From Deltaproteobacteria bacterium (GTDB taxonomy: Bacteria > Desulfobacterota > Desulfobacteria > Desulfobacterales > Desulfatibacillaceae): 7,220 nucleotides of DNA. The notes beneath the pieces are model-generated. The model had not been told where the DNA came from. It ran no database searches and saw only the letters and a program-made list of their open reading frames with translations. This document shows positions 1 to 5,732 of this stretch, one piece after another; position 1 is the first letter of the stretch; each line of letters starts with the position of its first letter. The stretch is from NCBI GenBank assembly GCA_019308705.1, contig JAFDHW010000118.1, positions 1 to 7,220 on the forward strand, in the 5' to 3' direction. The position numbers were made by a program, and so were the translations under genes.

Positions 1-142
1 CCTTCTGCGCCGGGGAGTACAGGGCGGGGTCCATGGGGATCCAGTACACGTCCATGGCGGCGGGGCCGACTTTCTCCTCCAGGCGGTTTTTGATCTTTTC
101 CACGTCCTGGGGGGTCAGTTGGTCCACGGTGTACTGGCGCAT
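1..142 (-). CDS. Unrecognised small protein, N-terminal part only
   Basis: The reading frame begins with ATG at 142-140 and runs off the left edge after 47 codons, so only the N-terminus is visible. It opens MRQYTVDQLTPQDVEKIKN and continues with a Glu/Lys-rich stretch, then a tryptophan- and proline-rich patch (YWIPMDPALYS). The start is well supported: AAGGAGG lies four bases upstream of the ATG. No signal peptide or membrane segment is present, so the protein is probably cytosolic. The first 25 residues look like a charged amphipathic helix. I do not recognise a named family; small conserved proteins of unknown function with similar openings may exist in sulfate-reducing deltaproteobacteria, but that is a weak impression from memory. 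It lies downstream of the histidine kinase on the same strand, separated by 185 bp containing a hairpin and a repeat, so it is probably transcribed separately. I am confident the gene is real and cannot assign a function. Confidence 0.75.
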   Translation of the reverse strand, partial: MRQYTVDQLTPQDVEKIKNRLEEKVGPAAMDVYWIPMDPALYSPAQK

Positions 143-180
143 GGGGCCTCCTTGCCCGAATTGTTCATGAAAAATTTCGT

Positions 181-210
181 TGAAAATTCTGCCGTTGGCG
201 GAATTTTTCA
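181..210. other. AT-rich hairpin upstream of the left-edge gene
   Basis: AAAATTCTGCC at 183-193 can pair with GGCGGAATTTT at 197-207 across a three-base loop (GTT), with one G-T wobble. The pairing can extend to 181-182 and 209-210 if base 208 is bulged. It lies about 40 bp upstream of the minus-strand start at 142. The sequence around it is much more AT-rich than the rest of the window, as expected for a promoter or operator zone. It could equally be a terminator for the kinase transcript, but on the minus strand the run after the stem is mixed (CAACGAAATTTTTC) rather than a clean T tract. The function is undecided. Confidence 0.45.
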
Positions 211-271
211 CCCTTCCGGCGAGCCCGATTCGCGCGATAGCCGCGTCGGACAGGGATCGCGGTACAACAAC

Positions 272-326
272 AGCTTCACCCCGCCTTCCTTGCTCCCGCG
301 CGGATCGAACGCGTGAATAATCCGGG
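272..326 (+). repeat. 55-bp inverted repeat, copy A
   Basis: This stretch matches the reverse complement of 7166-7220 at 50 of 55 positions without gaps. The longest identical blocks are an 18-base run beginning CCTTCCTTGCTCCCG and a 15-base run CGTGAATAATCCGGG. The left half is pyrimidine-rich on this strand. It lies in the gap between the kinase and the left-edge gene and stops one base short of the kinase stop codon, so it is entirely non-coding. No transposase, integrase or tRNA is seen beside it. It may belong to a dispersed intergenic repeat family or be a relic of a rearrangement. Confidence 0.8.
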
Positions 327-327
327 G

Positions 328-2895
328 CTAGTTGGCGCGCAGGGCCTGGCGGATCTTCTCTTCCAGCGCGGCCATGGTGAAGGGTTTTTGCAAAAACCCG
401 TCGCACCCCGAGTCCAGGAGCTGCCGGGACCGGTGGTCCAGGCTCCAGCCCGAGGTGAGCACCACCCGCACCGACGGATTGTGACGCTTGATGGCGGCAA
501 AGGCGTCCGCCGCCGCCATGTCCGGCAGGATGAGGTCCAGGAGGATGAGGTCCGCGTCCGGGTGGGCGGCCAGGATCTCCAGGGCCTCGGCGGCGTTTTC
601 CGCGGCCAGGAAGGAAAAGCCCATCTTGCGCAGCATGGAGCCGGTGGCGTCCAGGATGGTGCGGTCGTCGTCCACCACCAGGATCTTTCTTGGTCCCCGC
701 AGCGCGGGCCGGGGGGGCGCCTCGGCCTGCGGCGCGGCAACGGGCAGGAAGATCTCGAAGCAGGATCCCTTTCCCACCGTGGAATCGGCGTGGATGTAGC
801 CGCCGTGGCCCTTGACGATGCCGTAGGCCGAAGCAAGACCCAGGCCCGTGCCGTGGCTCATGCCCTTGGTGGTGAAAAAGGGCTCGAAGATGCGCTCCAA
901 GGCCTCGGAGTCCATGCCCACCCCGGTGTCGGTGACGGAAAGGCGCACGTAGGCCCCGGGCTTGGCGTCGTAGTGGCGGCCGGCCATGGGGGTGTGGTCC
1001 GTGTTTTCGGTGCGGATGGTGAGCGTCCCGCCGTCGGGCATGGCCTCCACCGCGTTCACGTACAGGTTCAAAAGCACCTGTTCCATCTGCCCCGCGTCGG
1101 CCAGCACGGGGGAAAGGTCCGGTTCGAGATCCATTTCCAGGCGGACGTTCGCCACGCTTTCCAGGAAGGTGGAGGCGGTCTCGGTGACAAGTTCGTTCAG
1201 CGAGCAGGGGGCCTTGCCGTAGGACCCCTGGCTGGCGTAACCCAAAAGCTGGGCGGTAAGCGCCGAGCCGGAGGCCACCAGTTTTTCCACCTTCTCCAGC
1301 TTTTCCTGGGCCGGGTGGTTCTCGTCCAGGGAAAGCCTCGCCAAGGTGGTGTTTCCCGAGATGCCCATGAGCAGGTTGTTGAAGTTGTGGGCCGTGCCCC
1401 CGGCCAAGGTGCCGATGGCCTCCAGCCGCTGGGCCGTGGAGAGCATGTTCTCCAGCTTTCTGCGCTCCTTTTCCAGTTCCAGCTCCCGGGTCACGTCGCG
1501 CACCACGCCCACGATACCCGTTATCCTGCCCCCGGCGGACCACAGGGGAAGATAGGTCTCCAGGGTGCGCCGGGTGTCGCGGCCCCGGTGGGGATAGGAT
1601 GCCTCGTTCTGCACCTTCTCCCCGGACATGGCGCGAAGGAAAAGGTTCCTGGCGCCCTGGCCGGCCAGGGCGGGAAAAAGCTCCCAGGGCGTCTTTCCCG
1701 AGTTCACCGCCCGGCCCCGTTCCAGGCCGGTGATGTCTTCCATGGCCCGGTTGAACAACAGATAATGGAAGTTTTCGTCCAGGGTGAAGATGCCGTCGGA
1801 CACGGACTGGAGAATGCTGTTCCGGAGCCGTTCGCGCTCCTCGAGGTCCTTTTGCGCGCGCTTCAAGTGGGTGACGTCCCGGGCCGCGCAGACCACGCCC
1901 GCGACCCGGCCGCCCTCCATGAGCCGGGAGGCGGAAACCAGGATCGGCACCTTGACCCCGGCGGAGGTTACAATCTCGGATTCGTGGCTGCGCAGAAGGT
2001 CCCCGGCCAGCACCCGGCGGAAAACCTCCTTGCCTCCGGGTTCTCCGGAAAAAAGCTCCTCGACCGTGCAGTTCAGAAGGTCCATCCGGCTCCTGCCCGT
2101 AAGGGCGATGGCGGAGTGGTTGGCCTCCACCACCCGGCCGTGAAGGTCGAAAAGGATGAGCGCGTCGTTCATGGTGGCCAGGATGTTGTCCGCGGCCGTA
2201 GCCGGGGACAGGGTGAACCGGTAGCGCACCATGGCGAACATGAGCACGGCCATCCAGAAAAGCGCCGCCACGTTGCCCAAGGCGGGCACCCGGATCACGC
2301 CCAGGGCCGGAAGCAGGGAATTGAGCGTGCCCACAAAAAGGAGCGCCGCCAGGGTGACCGCCACCAGCAGGCGGGCCATCTTCTTCCTCTGGCGGTCTTC
2401 GGTTTTCCAGGAAAAGGAAAGCAGCATGATTACGCAGGCCAAGGCCACGCCCCCGTAATAGGCGTGGTACATCCAGCACCAGAAGTTGTTCCCCAACACG
2501 TACGCATGGCCGTAGGAGGCGGGCACAAGGTCGACGACGATGTCGCCATGGCCTATCTGCCGCCACATCAGGACCAGGGAAACCAGGAGGAGCCCGGCGT
2601 TGGACGCGGGGTAAGAAAGGGGGCTTTTTTCGGTGAAGGTCAGGACGAACCACAGGAAGCAAGGAGCGAAAAGGATCCATCCCAAGCTGCCCAGGTTTAC
2701 GAAGAACCACGCCGTGTCCTTGGAGACGTGGGGAGCGTGCAGGACCATCATCTGCAGGCTCCACAGGCAAAAGCAGACCGATGCGCCGAACAGGGAGCGG
2801 TTCAAGGGGTGGGACGGATTTTTGTACAAGGCATAGGCGGCCTGTTCGGCGCAGGCGATGAGCACAAAAAAATGAAGCAGGACCAGGGGGTGCAT
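328..2895 (-). CDS. Hybrid sensor histidine kinase with 7TM sensor, two PAS domains and C-terminal receiver
   Basis: This 855-residue inner-membrane kinase should autophosphorylate on His and pass phosphate to its own receiver. Residues 1-225 form about seven hydrophobic segments (near 4-22, 34-54, 66-86, 99-112, 145-163, 176-194 and 206-224), resembling the N-terminal 7TM sensor module of histidine kinases. PAS domains follow at about 234-345 and 355-470. The HisKA region carries H503 within GGTAHNFNNLL. The ATPase domain (600-718) shows N610/N614, the G1 box DTGVGM from D656, FEPFFTTKG and GTGLGLA. The receiver (737-855) has the acidic triplet D742-D744, phosphoacceptor D787, TS near 814 and K837. 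The residue after the His is Asn rather than the usual Asp or Glu. ATG at 2895 is chosen because the hydrophobic domain begins directly after it; there is no good Shine-Dalgarno sequence, and upstream extension in frame looks non-coding. No output gene is adjacent, so the downstream partner (for example a separate phosphotransfer protein) is unknown. Confidence 0.93.
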   Translation of the reverse strand: MHPLVLLHFFVLIACAEQAAYALYKNPSHPLNRSLFGASVCFCLWSLQMMVLHAPHVSKDTAWFFVNLGSLGWILFAPCFLWFVLTFTEKSPLSYPASNAGLLLVSLVLMWRQIGHGDIVVDLVPASYGHAYVLGNNFWCWMYHAYYGGVALACVIMLLSFSWKTEDRQRKKMARLLVAVTLAALLFVGTLNSLLPALGVIRVPALGNVAALFWMAVLMFAMVRYRFTLSPATAADNILATMNDALILFDLHGRVVEANHSAIALTGRSRMDLLNCTVEELFSGEPGGKEVFRRVLAGDLLRSHESEIVTSAGVKVPILVSASRLMEGGRVAGVVCAARDVTHLKRAQKDLEERERLRNSILQSVSDGIFTLDENFHYLLFNRAMEDITGLERGRAVNSGKTPWELFPALAGQGARNLFLRAMSGEKVQNEASYPHRGRDTRRTLETYLPLWSAGGRITGIVGVVRDVTRELELEKERRKLENMLSTAQRLEAIGTLAGGTAHNFNNLLMGISGNTTLARLSLDENHPAQEKLEKVEKLVASGSALTAQLLGYASQGSYGKAPCSLNELVTETASTFLESVANVRLEMDLEPDLSPVLADAGQMEQVLLNLYVNAVEAMPDGGTLTIRTENTDHTPMAGRHYDAKPGAYVRLSVTDTGVGMDSEALERIFEPFFTTKGMSHGTGLGLASAYGIVKGHGGYIHADSTVGKGSCFEIFLPVAAPQAEAPPRPALRGPRKILVVDDDRTILDATGSMLRKMGFSFLAAENAAEALEILAAHPDADLILLDLILPDMAAADAFAAIKRHNPSVRVVLTSGWSLDHRSRQLLDSGCDGFLQKPFTMAALEEKIRQALRAN

Positions 2896-2908
2896 GGCCG
2901 GTACGGTA

Positions 2909-2936
2909 TTTTCCGGAAAAGCCCCGACTCCGGAAA
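2909..2936. promoter_or_regulatory. Paired TCCGGAAA boxes just upstream of the kinase start
   Basis: A perfect 12-bp palindrome TTTTCCGGAAAA occupies 2909-2920. A second TCCGGAAA lies at 2929-2936, 17 bp from the first box at 2912-2919, in the same orientation. Both are 15-40 bp upstream of the kinase ATG. The arrangement resembles tandem half-sites of a regulator or a leader hairpin element. No known operator is recognised, and the assignment is inferred from spacing and symmetry only. Confidence 0.3.
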
Positions 2937-2944
2937 CCTTTTCC

Positions 2945-3111
2945 CGGTGCCGGGCCTTTCGCACCGTGGTGGTGGGCCCTGGGTCCAAGGGACCGGACCA
3001 GTGATGTTCCGGCCGCAGGAGGCCGGGGCGATGGGGAAACTGTAGCCCACCCCCAGGAATGTGTAAACCCAAACTACCGGGTTTTGGGGGAAAAAAGCCG
3101 GTCTTTTCCCC
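2945..3111. other. Inverted-repeat-rich intergenic region, possible structured RNA leader
   Basis: Several perfect stems stack in order. CGGTGC at 2945-2950 pairs with GCACCG at 2961-2966. GGTGGGC at 2971-2977 pairs with GCCCACC at 3045-3051, enclosing GGTCC/GGACC (2982-2986 with 2990-2994) and CCGGCC/GGCCGG (3009-3014 with 3021-3026), a possible three-way junction. Next, CCCCCA at 3050-3055 pairs with TGGGGG at 3085-3090, stacked on AAACCC/GGGTTT (3065-3070 with 3079-3084). GGGGAAAA at 3087-3094 can instead pair with TTTTCCCC at 3104-3111, which excludes the preceding stem. If transcribed, the most likely product is the 5' leader of the kinase on the minus strand, since the SAM hydrolase promoter lies to the right of these stems. 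I could not match it to a known riboswitch class, and GC-rich DNA forms stems easily. Confidence 0.35.
3093..3105 (+). promoter_or_regulatory. 13-mer AAAAGCCGGTCTT, copy upstream of the SAM hydrolase
   Basis: AAAAGCCGGTCTT here is identical to the sequence read on the minus strand at 4679-4667. This copy sits about 70 bp upstream of the SAM hydrolase start and about 10 bp upstream of that gene's candidate -35 hexamer. It occupies the loop and inner stem of the GGGGAAAA/TTTTCCCC hairpin. It may be a shared operator; chance occurrence is possible. Confidence 0.3.
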
Positions 3112-3114
3112 GCT

Positions 3115-3170
3115 TTCAACCGCGGCGGCAAATAGGGTAAAATTATTATTTTAGAATCCCCGCCAGGAGG
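3115..3170 (+). promoter_or_regulatory. Candidate promoter and ribosome binding site of the SAM hydrolase
   Basis: TAAAAT at 3138-3143 matches the sigma-70 -10 consensus at five of six bases. A weak -35 (TTCAAC, 3115-3120) lies exactly 17 bp upstream. The AT-rich patch 3131-3155 stands out in this GC-rich region, and contains a small AAAAT/ATTTT inverted repeat at about 3139-3152. AGGAGG at 3165-3170 is seven bases upstream of the GTG start codon, a strong ribosome binding site that fixes the start at 3178. If transcription begins near 3150, the leader is short and excludes the stems to the left. Confidence 0.5.
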
Positions 3171-3177
3171 GACCGCC

Positions 3178-4005
3178 GTGCGAGTGATCAGCCTGCTCAC
3201 GGATTTCGGGAACGCCGACGAATACGTGGGCGTCATGAAGGGCGTGATTTTGTCCATCACCCCGGACGTGCGCCTGGTGGACCTCTGCCACGAGCTTCCC
3301 CCCGGAGCGGTGGCGGCGGCCGGGGCCATGCTGGAGGCCTCCTGGAGGTTCTTCCCCCAGGGCACGGTGCACCTGTGCGTGGTGGACCCGGGCGTGGGAA
3401 CCGAAAGAAGGGTTTTGGCCTGTTCCGGCCAGGGACACTTTTTCGTGGCCCCGGACAACGGCCTTCTGGGGCACCTGGTGCGGGCCGGGGTGATCACCGA
3501 CGCCGCCAGCGTAGAAGATCCGGGTTTTTTCCTGGAGCAGGTGTCGGACACCTTCCACGGCCGGGACGTGTTCGCCCCCGTGGCCGCGCGCTTAGCGAGC
3601 GGGCTTTCCCCCTCGGAACTGGGCACCCCCCTCTACCCCGGCGACCTGGTGTTCCTGGACCGGCCCGGGCCGGTACGGGGCGAGCCCCACGCGTTGGCCG
3701 GCCAGGTGATCTGGGTGGACCGGTTCGGGAACCTCATCACGGACATCCGGGCCGAGGAACTGGGCCGGCTGACCGGCGCCCCGGGCTTCGGCAACGTTCG
3801 GGTGGAGGCGGCGGGCAGGCCCCTCGGCACGTTGCGCCGCACCTACAGCGACGTGAAGCCCGGCGAGCTGCTGGCCCTGGTGGGCAGCCGGGGCCTTTTG
3901 GAGATCGCCTGCAACATGGGCAGCGCGCAGAAAGTCCTGAAGGCGAAGATCGGCACGAAGGTGGTGGCGTTCACGGGGGGCGAAGAGAAAGGGGAAGCCT
4001 TGTAG
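3178..4005 (+). CDS. S-adenosyl-L-methionine hydrolase (adenosine-forming), DUF62 / SAM hydroxide adenosyltransferase family
   Basis: This 275-residue cytosolic enzyme belongs to the family that uses a hydroxide ion to split SAM into adenosine and methionine. The opening MRVISLLTDFGNADEYVG is characteristic. The family's Asp-Arg-His triad is present: D70 and R77 in VDPGVGTERR, and H127 in FHGRDVFAP. The D-to-R spacing matches that known for the archaeal PH0463 protein (D68, R75). APDNGLL at 91-97 is another family hallmark. The C-terminal domain shows WVDRFGNLITDI (179-190) and GLLEIACNMGSA near 239-250. The length is typical, and I see no sign of the extra loop of the fluorinase, so hydrolysis rather than halogenation is expected. 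The start is GTG, with AGGAGG seven bases upstream. It is the only plus-strand gene here, divergent from the kinase and convergent with the beta-barrel gene. Why bacteria hydrolyse SAM is not settled. Confidence 0.95.
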   Translation: MRVISLLTDFGNADEYVGVMKGVILSITPDVRLVDLCHELPPGAVAAAGAMLEASWRFFPQGTVHLCVVDPGVGTERRVLACSGQGHFFVAPDNGLLGHLVRAGVITDAASVEDPGFFLEQVSDTFHGRDVFAPVAARLASGLSPSELGTPLYPGDLVFLDRPGPVRGEPHALAGQVIWVDRFGNLITDIRAEELGRLTGAPGFGNVRVEAAGRPLGTLRRTYSDVKPGELLALVGSRGLLEIACNMGSAQKVLKAKIGTKVVAFTGGEEKGEAL

Positions 4006-4011
4006 GCCTCC

Positions 4012-4036
4012 CCGCGGGCTGGTTGCCGGGCCGCGG
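4012..4036. terminator. GC-rich hairpin between convergent genes, possible terminator
   Basis: CCGCGG at 4012-4017 can pair with CCGCGG at 4031-4036 across a 13-base loop. It fills most of the 33-bp gap between the stop codons of the SAM hydrolase and the beta-barrel gene. On the plus strand it is followed only by TTTC and on the minus strand by no T tract, so it is not a standard intrinsic terminator. Position is the main support. Confidence 0.35.
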
Positions 4037-4038
4037 TT

Positions 4039-4605
4039 TCAGAAATTGAACATGACCAAGCCGGAAATCTGGGTGTACTGGACCTCGTCCACGTCCCCGG
4101 TCCCGAAGACATAGGAGCCCCTTATGCCCATGGAAAGGGCGCCGGCGGGGAAAAGATCCAGTCCCAGGCCCGCCTGGCCGCAAAAGTCGGAATCCTTGCT
4201 GTCGACCCCCGGCGCCTGCGCCTCGGCGTCCATCCATCCGGCGCCCAGCAAGGCGTAGGGCTGCACGCTGGTTTCCCAGCTTACGGGCGAAGCCTTGAGG
4301 TTGAGCATGTAGGTGGTGACGCCGACCTCGACCGGGCCGTTGTCCTGCTCAAAATCCTCCAGCCAGTCGAACTCGAACTCGCCGGTGAAATAGGGGTCGA
4401 ACTTGAGGCCCCCCAGAAGCACCAGCCCGTAGGTGTCGTCGAACTCCGGCTCCGGGGTCGCGTCGATGTCGAAATTGTCGATGACAAACGCGGCCCCGAC
4501 CCCCAGGTAGAAGCCCCCCATCCCCTCGGGGCCCTCCTGGGCCAAAACGCCGGACGCAACCAGGCAGACCGCCGCCGCAAGAATCCCCACGCTCGCTTTC
4601 CTCAT
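4039..4605 (-). CDS. Small outer-membrane beta-barrel protein (porin-like)
   Basis: The 188-residue product is a secreted beta-barrel. It starts with a type I signal peptide: positive MRK, a hydrophobic core, and a cleavage site after V-L-A at residue 22 (then QEG). The single Cys14 lies inside the hydrophobic core without a proper lipobox, so a lipoprotein is unlikely. The mature part alternates hydrophobic and polar residues with Gly and aromatics (GGFYLGVGAAF at 30-40, YGLVLLGGLKF, MLNLKASP, GQAGLGLDLFP). It ends in MFNF, and a terminal Phe is the usual signal for outer-membrane assembly. Length and pattern fit an eight-stranded barrel of the OmpA/OMP_b-brl type. Acidic clusters at 43-57 and 76-88 probably form exposed loops or turns. 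GGAGG lies eight bases upstream of the ATG. The same frame stays open far upstream through the GNAT gene, but that portion has no sign of being translated. Function is unknown beyond location; no ligand can be inferred. Confidence 0.88.
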   Translation of the reverse strand: MRKASVGILAAAVCLVASGVLAQEGPEGMGGFYLGVGAAFVIDNFDIDATPEPEFDDTYGLVLLGGLKFDPYFTGEFEFDWLEDFEQDNGPVEVGVTTYMLNLKASPVSWETSVQPYALLGAGWMDAEAQAPGVDSKDSDFCGQAGLGLDLFPAGALSMGIRGSYVFGTGDVDEVQYTQISGLVMFNF

Positions 4606-4661
4606 GTCCGCATCCTCCCGCCGTGGGTCGCCAGCCCCCGCTGCCCGGTACACGACAGAAA

Positions 4662-4690
4662 AAGGTAAGACCGGCTTTTCGGCCTGGCAA
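4662..4690 (-). promoter_or_regulatory. Weak candidate promoter of the beta-barrel gene, overlapping the second AAAAGCCGGTCTT
   Basis: On the minus strand TTGCCA (4690-4685) is five of six to the -35 consensus, and TACCTT (4667-4662) is a poor -10 at 17 bp spacing. The 13-mer AAAAGCCGGTCTT (4679-4667) falls in the spacer and touches the -10. The 101-bp gap between the GNAT stop and this gene's start makes a separate promoter plausible. The -10 is weak, so confidence is low. Confidence 0.3.
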
Positions 4691-4706
4691 GGGGCTGCGC
4701 GCAGGT

Positions 4707-5732
4707 TCACACAATGTCGGCGTCGCCGAGGGTGGTGCGCCAGGAAGACGGATTCTCCACCCCGGGGGGCAGGTTCCGGCCGGCCAAGGTGAAGGTCTTG
4801 GGGGAGAGGCGGCCGGGGACCGCCAGGAACCCCGCCCTCCTGGCCAGGGAAGCCTGCCGGGCGGGGAACAGGGCCACGCAAGCCGCGCGGCCCGAGGCCG
4901 CGGCGTGACGGCGCACCCGGGCCAGCACGGCCACGGCCTGTTTTGCGGAAAGCAGAGGAAAGAACCAGTCCACCAGCACCAGGCTGGACACCCGGAAAAG
5001 GGGCAGGGACCGCAGCACGAACCACCCGGCCAGCGCGCCGGATGCCCGCCTCAGGGCATACGCCCTGTACCCGAAGGCGGAAAGGCCCAGGTAGCGCCAG
5101 GAAAGAAAGGCCGCGTCCCGCACCTGGATCACCCCGTCCCGGGGGGCGTGGCGGTCCCACAACTCGTCGAACTCCGGGCCGAAGGCCCGAACGCGCTCCA
5201 CGGACAGCCCGCGGGCAAGCCGGCCGGTCAACTCCTGCATCCGGTGCGTCGCCACAAGCAGCGGCGAGGCCATGAGCAGGGGATGAGCCCCCACGCGCAC
5301 GGGCAGCGCCTCCACGGTCTTCCACCCCAGCCGGCCGATGAACCCGGGCAGGGAGTTCTCGTTGGGAAACCCCCATACCACGAAGACGCCGTGCTCCATG
5401 TCCATGTGCTGGTACAGGGCCAGGGCCAGGTCGGTGAACATGCCCCGCCGGCGGTAGTCCGGGTGCACCATGGTGTCGCAGGAAAAGCCCCAGGTCTCTG
5501 GCTGGCCGGCCACCAGCATGCGGGTGGGGATGGCCGCGTACTGGCCCACCACCTTGGCTCCGTGTTTGGCCAGCATGATGAACCCGTGCCCGGCGGGATT
5601 GTCCGCAAACTGCCATTTCCACGCCTCGGGCCGGGTTCGCACCGGGTCCGCGTTGCCGAACACGGCCTTTCTAAGCGCCAGGATGCCCTCCTCGTCGCCG
5701 GGGGCATACGGCTCCATGGTCCAATCAGGCAT
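4707..5732 (-). CDS. GNAT-family N-acyltransferase, two-part (341 aa)
   Basis: The N-terminal half is a GNAT fold that should transfer an acyl group from acyl-CoA to an amine. Residues 38-50 (WKWQFADNPAGHG) resemble the Acetyltransf_9/Eis-like subgroup. The acyl-CoA pyrophosphate loop is VHPDYRRRGMFTDL at 89-102, with the R-R-R-G-M pattern replacing the usual Q/R-x-x-G-x-G/A. A conserved-looking GFPNENS follows at 121-127. The C-terminal half (about 185-340) resembles a degenerate second GNAT unit, with FLSWRY near 219-224 as in two-domain members. No signal or membrane segment is evident, so it is cytosolic. The ATG overlaps the end of the radical SAM gene by 8 bp (ATGCCTGA), and GGAGG at 5744-5740 lies seven bases before it, so translation is coupled. 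Such GNATs occur in polysaccharide and small-molecule clusters, but no substrate can be read from this sequence. Confidence 0.85.
   Translation of the reverse strand: MPDWTMEPYAPGDEEGILALRKAVFGNADPVRTRPEAWKWQFADNPAGHGFIMLAKHGAKVVGQYAAIPTRMLVAGQPETWGFSCDTMVHPDYRRRGMFTDLALALYQHMDMEHGVFVVWGFPNENSLPGFIGRLGWKTVEALPVRVGAHPLLMASPLLVATHRMQELTGRLARGLSVERVRAFGPEFDELWDRHAPRDGVIQVRDAAFLSWRYLGLSAFGYRAYALRRASGALAGWFVLRSLPLFRVSSLVLVDWFFPLLSAKQAVAVLARVRRHAAASGRAACVALFPARQASLARRAGFLAVPGRLSPKTFTLAGRNLPPGVENPSSWRTTLGDADIV

Noticed and set aside
119..316. A 65-codon plus-strand frame at the left edge
   Set aside because: It has no ribosome binding site, no recognisable protein character, and overlaps the repeat and the start of the minus-strand gene.
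313..3045. A 910-codon open frame on the plus strand, antisense to the kinase
   Set aside because: Its sequence is low-complexity and rich in Gly, His, Gln and Arg with no domain, while the opposite strand encodes a fully recognisable kinase. Long antisense frames are common in high-GC DNA.
2896..3072. A longer kinase with start near 3072
   Set aside because: It would need a TTG start without a ribosome binding site, and the added 59 residues are Pro/Gly/Arg-rich and come before the membrane domain without any domain character.
2896..3110. Known SAM, cobalamin, molybdenum cofactor or cyclic-di-GMP riboswitch
   Set aside because: I looked for the conserved core strings of these classes on both strands and found only short partial resemblances, so the region is reported only as structured.
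4606..5622. Upstream extension of the beta-barrel frame to give a 527-residue protein
   Set aside because: The extra part lies out of frame over the GNAT gene and is Arg/Gly/Pro-rich, while a clear signal peptide and ribosome binding site mark the start at 4605.
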